Assembly: GCF_905147045.1 (NCBI RefSeq)
Contig: NC_065893.1
Coordinates: forward strand, 3,410,001-3,474,000
Reading direction: 5' to 3'
DNA: 64,000 nucleotides
Source: Nymphalis io
Taxonomy: Eukaryota; Arthropoda; Insecta; Lepidoptera; Nymphalidae
Below, in pieces: positions 59,700 to 64,000 of the stretch; positions within the stretch are counted from its first letter, which is position 1, and each line of letters opens with the position of its first letter. Made by a program: the position numbers and the translations under genes. The notes under the pieces are model-generated. The model was not told the origin of the DNA. It ran no database searches and was given only the letters and a program-made list of their open reading frames with translations.

Positions 59700-60232
59700 G
59701 TGTAGACCAGAGGTACTCAATCTGCAGCCTGCCGGTCTTTTCTGGTTGGCTCGCCTGCTTTTACTTTATTTTCAATAAATTTAAATTTCAAAGGTTTTAT
59801 TAACACCTAAATCATTTGAATTAAACAACTGTTTGTGACCACGGACACTGCAAAGTGTTGGAAATATCATGCAATGATAAAAATAATTTTAAAATATACG
59901 CGACAAATCCGTTTATAGTTGTTTAATTTATAACAATCCCGAAACCAAGTATGTATATATATACGTATATATTATTCATATATTCTTTGTTGTTGTTATA
60001 TTTGTATGTATGTATATTTTCAACTATTAATTACCTCCTTCACGAATTTCCGCTTAGCCTAAAGGTTGACTGGTAGAGAATGCCTTTAGGCATTAAGTCC
60101 GCCTTTTGTCATACTACTCAATGTGGTGGGCAAAAAATTTTTGAATAAAAATAAATAAATAAATAAACCAAATCTTTTGTTTTCGGCCCGCGACACCATG
60201 ACGAACACGTGTTTGTGACCCCTATAAAGAAA
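59700..60232. repeat. Possible hAT-like remnant split by a LINE 3' end
   Basis: The left piece CCAGAGGTACTCAATCTGCA and the right piece GGCCCGCGACACCATGACGA resemble hAT-type non-autonomous elements (CAGNGGT..CTCAA.CTGCGGCCCGC). Between them, 60040-60172 carries AAAGGTTGACTGGTAGAGAA and GGCATTAAGTCCGCCTTTTG with an (AATA)n tail, typical of a lepidopteran RTE-like LINE 3' end. Confidence 0.5.
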
Positions 60233-60240
60233 AGGATAAG

Positions 60241-60488
60241 TTTTTTTTTTTTTTTATAGAATAGGAAGGCGGACGAGCATATGAGCCGTCCAACCATCGC
60301 TTACATATCCAATGCGCCACCAACCTTGGGAACTAAGATTTTATGTCCCTTGTGCCTGTAATTACACTGGCTCACTCACCCTTCAAACCGGAACACAACA
60401 ATATCAAGTATTGCTGTTTTGCGGTAGAATATCTGATGAGTGGGTGGTACCTACCCAGATGAGCTTGCACAAAGCCCTACCACCAGTA
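60241..60488 (+). mobile_element. SINE-like family A copy 13, internally deleted
   Basis: T-run and ATAGAATAGGAAGGCGGACG, then about 50 bp missing after GAGCATATGAGCCGTC (the segment with GGTAAGTGGTCACC and GACATTGG). The rest is intact to CCACCAGTA. Confidence 0.92.
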
Positions 60489-61433
60489 AAGTAGTATCGC
60501 TGGATTATACCTTTAAAAATAGAATTGCTATATTACGGTATATTCAAATAACACTGGGGACTTGATAAAGTATATTTTGTACTGCACTCATTCGTATTTG
60601 TATATCATACATATAATAGACATGCTTTATCGCTTTATTATAGAACTTTGCATCGTTCTTTTCACAAATTCTACTAGTTTCCTGTTCGAGATGCCATTTT
60701 AGCAATCGACTTTACAAGTCAATCTAAATAAAAAAAATCTTGATTGTGATTGATATTTCAATTAATTCTACCATAGAAACAAACATCCGAAAATTGTTTA
60801 TAATTTGTATAGCACACACACAAACACAATCGCTTTTCATGTCTGTCGGTTTGTTCGTTTACTTCTTCCAAGCTTATTTATTTTGGATTGCATCGTTATT
60901 TAGATTATTACTCTAGGAAGGTGTTTGTATAATACCTCTTTATGTCTTATAACAATGGTAGAAAAATTAATATTCAGTAATTAAGTCAATAAAAGGTTTA
61001 AGTATGTTAGGGATATACTCCGAAACTAATGGATCTATTACTACTGAATTTCAAATAGATACTACTCTTCCACTACTGAATCGTAGGTCTTTAATATAAC
61101 TATATAAAAAAAAGGATTCATCTTTAGACATAAGCCATGGTTGGGCTTATTAATGAAATAATAAAATTATTTGTCTAAAAGAAAAAAAATATTTAAATAT
61201 AACTTTTAAAAGATTACTGAAAATAAAAACTTCCTCTGCTTACTTTTTGCAAGAGTAATACGGTACGTAATCCTACTTTGAAATATATTACAAGATAATT
61301 AAATTTATATATATTACAAATAATTCAACGCCGGAAAAAGCGGGGCGGACATGTACCTACATGGTAAAGTACGGGGACGGACCGTTAGATATCTAGCAGA
61401 CTCGATACTATATTAGTTTTAGTTTTTTTTATT
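60489..61433. other. Gene-free stretch
   Basis: No feature recognised. Confidence 0.5.
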
Positions 61434-61733
61434 AGTAACAGCCTTTTAATGTCCCACAGCTGGGCTAAGGCCTCCTCTCCCTTTTGAGGAGAAGGTTTGG
61501 AGCTTATTCTACCACGCTGCTCCAATGCGGGTTGGTAGAATACACATGTGGCATAATTTCAATGAAATTAGACACATGCAGGTTTCCTCACGATGTTTTC
61601 CTTCACCGTCAAGCACGAGATGAATTATAAACACAAATTAAGCACATGATAATTCAGTGGTGCTTGCCCGGGTTTGAACCCACGATCATCGGTTAAGATG
61701 CACGCGTTTTAACCACTAGGCCATCTCTGCTAA
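61434..61733 (-). mobile_element. Family B SINE, full-length
   Basis: On minus: TGGCCTAGTGGTT (A box), GGGTTCAAACCCGGG (B box), and a body with the CATCGTGAGGAAACCTGCATG motif, ending in a GTTACTAAT-type tail. Confidence 0.93.
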
Positions 61734-61739
61734 TATATA

Positions 61740-64000
61740 CTATATGTATAGACATATTACGAATATCATAATTAGCTCATTATTTAAAAGAATGTCACGG
61801 GGTGAATACGTATTTTTTCCATACGAAGCCGGGACCGGGCTATTTAATTAAAATATAAATATTTATACGTTAACATTATAATTAATATGTTATGAAAGTT
61901 TAGAATATGATTACCGTAACTAGAGTACACGATAAATCAATAATGTTCCACTATAAAAAATATTACGTCCCGAAAAAATATTAACTATAATTAATTAAAA
62001 ATTCAATATTACTATTGCAAATGTGATCTATTTCGTACAAATATAGGTAATTAGATTGGCGCCTTTAAACATAAATATTATGGCCGTAGACAGAGAAACA
62101 AATAGACCAAGGGGCTGTGAAACCACGATTGAGACAGATATTGTTTGTTAATATTTGCGTATAATGTTGCCATACTAACTGCATTCCCTGTTTTAGGAGA
62201 TAAATATTTTTCAGAATTTAACTAAAACAAAATAAGATTATTAAATTTTCAATCAATCAATCAACAGCTCCCTGTCCTCCGCCTCCGGAACCCGTTTGGT
62301 GCCCGCCACCTTCTTAAGGTCGTCGGTCTACCAGGCTGGATTAAATTTTTTAATTTTACTTTTTAATATTTATTATACATTTTTTTAATTAAAATATTTT
62401 TTTTACTCAAAAACCGTTGCATTGTTTGTTTTTGTTTCCGTTATCAATAATACTTCAGCATCTTTGTATGGTACTGGATTAGCATTCTCCTCAGATGTTG
62501 AAATCTAAAACACACAATTAAGTTATTAATAAAGAATGGTTGCCACATATATTTCTATGTTAACCTCTTGACTCGGAATCTAATATTATTATAATTTCAT
62601 GAAGAATGTTAAATAATGTTGTCGTTAAGAAATTATAAATAGGAGAACGAATAAATTAAAATAACATATTTATATATAACGAAGCACTTTAAGTTATCCA
62701 ATCGGGACTTTTTTTTAGCTGATGCTGGCAGCACTTACATGATAAATAGGTTATGAATAATAAAAACTGGAAAATCCTATTGTCTTTAGGATTTTAATGC
62801 AATATAAGGTTCCGTCATGCTATGGCATAAGTAAACATCACTGAAAAACTATATTTAGGGACAAAATAGGCGTACTTACGTGTGAAAACACATGCCGGCA
62901 TTTTTCTTCTTGATATCGCTTTAACATGCAATAATACGATAATGCACCATTGTATAACCTTCGATATTATAAAATGATTGTTTCTCGGCCTTTTCACTGA
63001 ATTAGAATCCTTTCATAAAATTAAAATAAGCAAAAATTGAACAAAAAACACAATGAACGCACCAACTGTCAAGCTTGTTTCGCTACTTAAGTAGCGAAAC
63101 GAACACCAAAACTGGTTACGCGATAATGGACAAAAGATTTGATAATTCTATCTCTGTCTAAGCCATTTGTAACGTAATTTTCGTTCTTTTTCTTGTGTAA
63201 GTGAGAAGGATATCGTCATTGCGTCTATTAGTTTCTCTGTCTACGATTATGGCATATAGTTGTCGTCTCACTATAGTGTAAAAAAAGAAAGAGATTATAT
63301 CATTTTTAGCACTGGCAGTTCGCATAATAAGTCCCTTTGCATAGAAATCTAGAATGTCATGTCGGCCATCTTGAATAAAATTTCATAATGGAAAAAAGTG
63401 ATATCTAAATAAAAAGTAAATGCAACTATTTATACTCAATATCTAAATTATCCGAATATAAATTTTTGTGCATATTTTTTAAGTGCTAGTTATTTAATGA
63501 ATTTAACATAATTACTTAGACCACATAAAAAAGATCACCAATTAAAAAATATCACCAAATCAGCTGTTATCCGTCAATCGATGTCAACAAAATTACATAA
63601 TTTTGTTTGGAAAAACAGTGAAGCTATTATTTTGGAGTGTCATTTTCAAATTTTTAAACATGGTTTTTGAATTTGATGCTGCCACAGTAAAATTATTAAA
63701 GTAAATGTGTACACGGAAGCTACTCAGATTAGTGAATTTGAGTAATTTTTTTTAGAATGTAGCCATACTACACTTAAACTACTATGGATCATAATAATAT
63801 AATTGAATGCGCTGGTTTTTATTTCATACATAATTTTGATTCTGGAAACCTGGGTCACGTAGAACGAGTACCTACGGAGTTCATTAGTAAGTCGATAAAA
63901 TATTTTAAAGGAACATCATACTTATCAAACAAAATGTCAATTTAAAATGTAATTTCAAGTTTTAATTGTATGCTTATTTCCTAAAGTAAGTATTTACACA
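61740..64000. other. Gene-free right end of window
   Basis: No gene recognised. It holds a GC-rich patch at 62262-62340, an inverted pair at 62085-62107 and 63223-63245, and a 24-bp palindrome at 63077-63100. The DNA after 63300 shows nothing I recognise. Confidence 0.5.
63077..63100. repeat. Perfect 24-bp palindrome
   Basis: GTTTCGCTACTT followed directly by its reverse complement. Confidence 0.95.

Noticed and set aside
1..64000. CRISPR arrays, operons, prophage or other prokaryotic systems
   Set aside because: No regularly spaced short repeats or bacterial gene organisation; spliced genes and insect repeats show this is eukaryotic nuclear DNA.

Overview
This is an AT-rich eukaryotic nuclear window whose genes, intron structure and repeats point to a lepidopteran, probably a butterfly. 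It holds three clear protein-coding genes and one tRNA gene in a sea of transposon remnants. Exons were assembled by hand: every junction in the three genes uses GT..AG and keeps the reading frame, giving complete products of 312, 618 and 536 residues.

Layout. 1-3140: end of a PIF/Harbinger DNA transposon, a perfect 52-bp palindrome, and a degenerate RNase-H-bearing LINE (+). 6170-8177 (-): a five-exon RR-1-type cuticular protein gene with signal peptide, RYD repeats, Thr-rich repeats and a C-terminal chitin-binding domain; a TATA box lies at 8237-8244. 8373-11657: a nested cluster just upstream of that promoter, in which a SINE-like repeat is split by a long-TIR Tc1/mariner-type element (whose own intron carries a second copy of the same SINE), and a 170-bp structured retroposon is inserted in the right half with a 14-bp target duplication. 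11.7-26.7 kb: gene-free, with repeat relics. 26757-26828 (-): tRNA-Glu(TTC). 26.8-40.3 kb: gene-free apart from a retrotransposon gag relic, a LINE 3' end and a 2.16-kb element with about 600-bp nearly perfect terminal inverted repeats. 40347-46233 (+): a nine-exon ubiquitin protease, best matched to USP1. 50555-59051 (+): an eleven-exon pyruvate kinase with all catalytic residues present. 59.3-64 kb: repeats only.

Two interspersed families dominate. 'Family A' is about 290 bp with a poly-T/poly-A end; 13 copies or fragments were seen. 'Family B' is tRNA-derived with A and B boxes; about ten copies or relics were seen. Both sit in introns of the two housekeeping genes. Family A resembles the SINEs abundant in nymphalid butterflies, but no family name could be checked.

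The genes do not form a pathway: they are a structural cuticle gene, a DNA-repair deubiquitinase and a glycolytic enzyme. No new multi-gene system was found. The most unusual features are the nested transposon stack at the cuticle promoter, two DNA transposons with very long inverted repeats, a tripartite stem-loop retroposon, and repeated perfect short-spaced inverted duplications in unrelated contexts. In one of these a repeat-family comparison shows that the palindrome arose after insertion.
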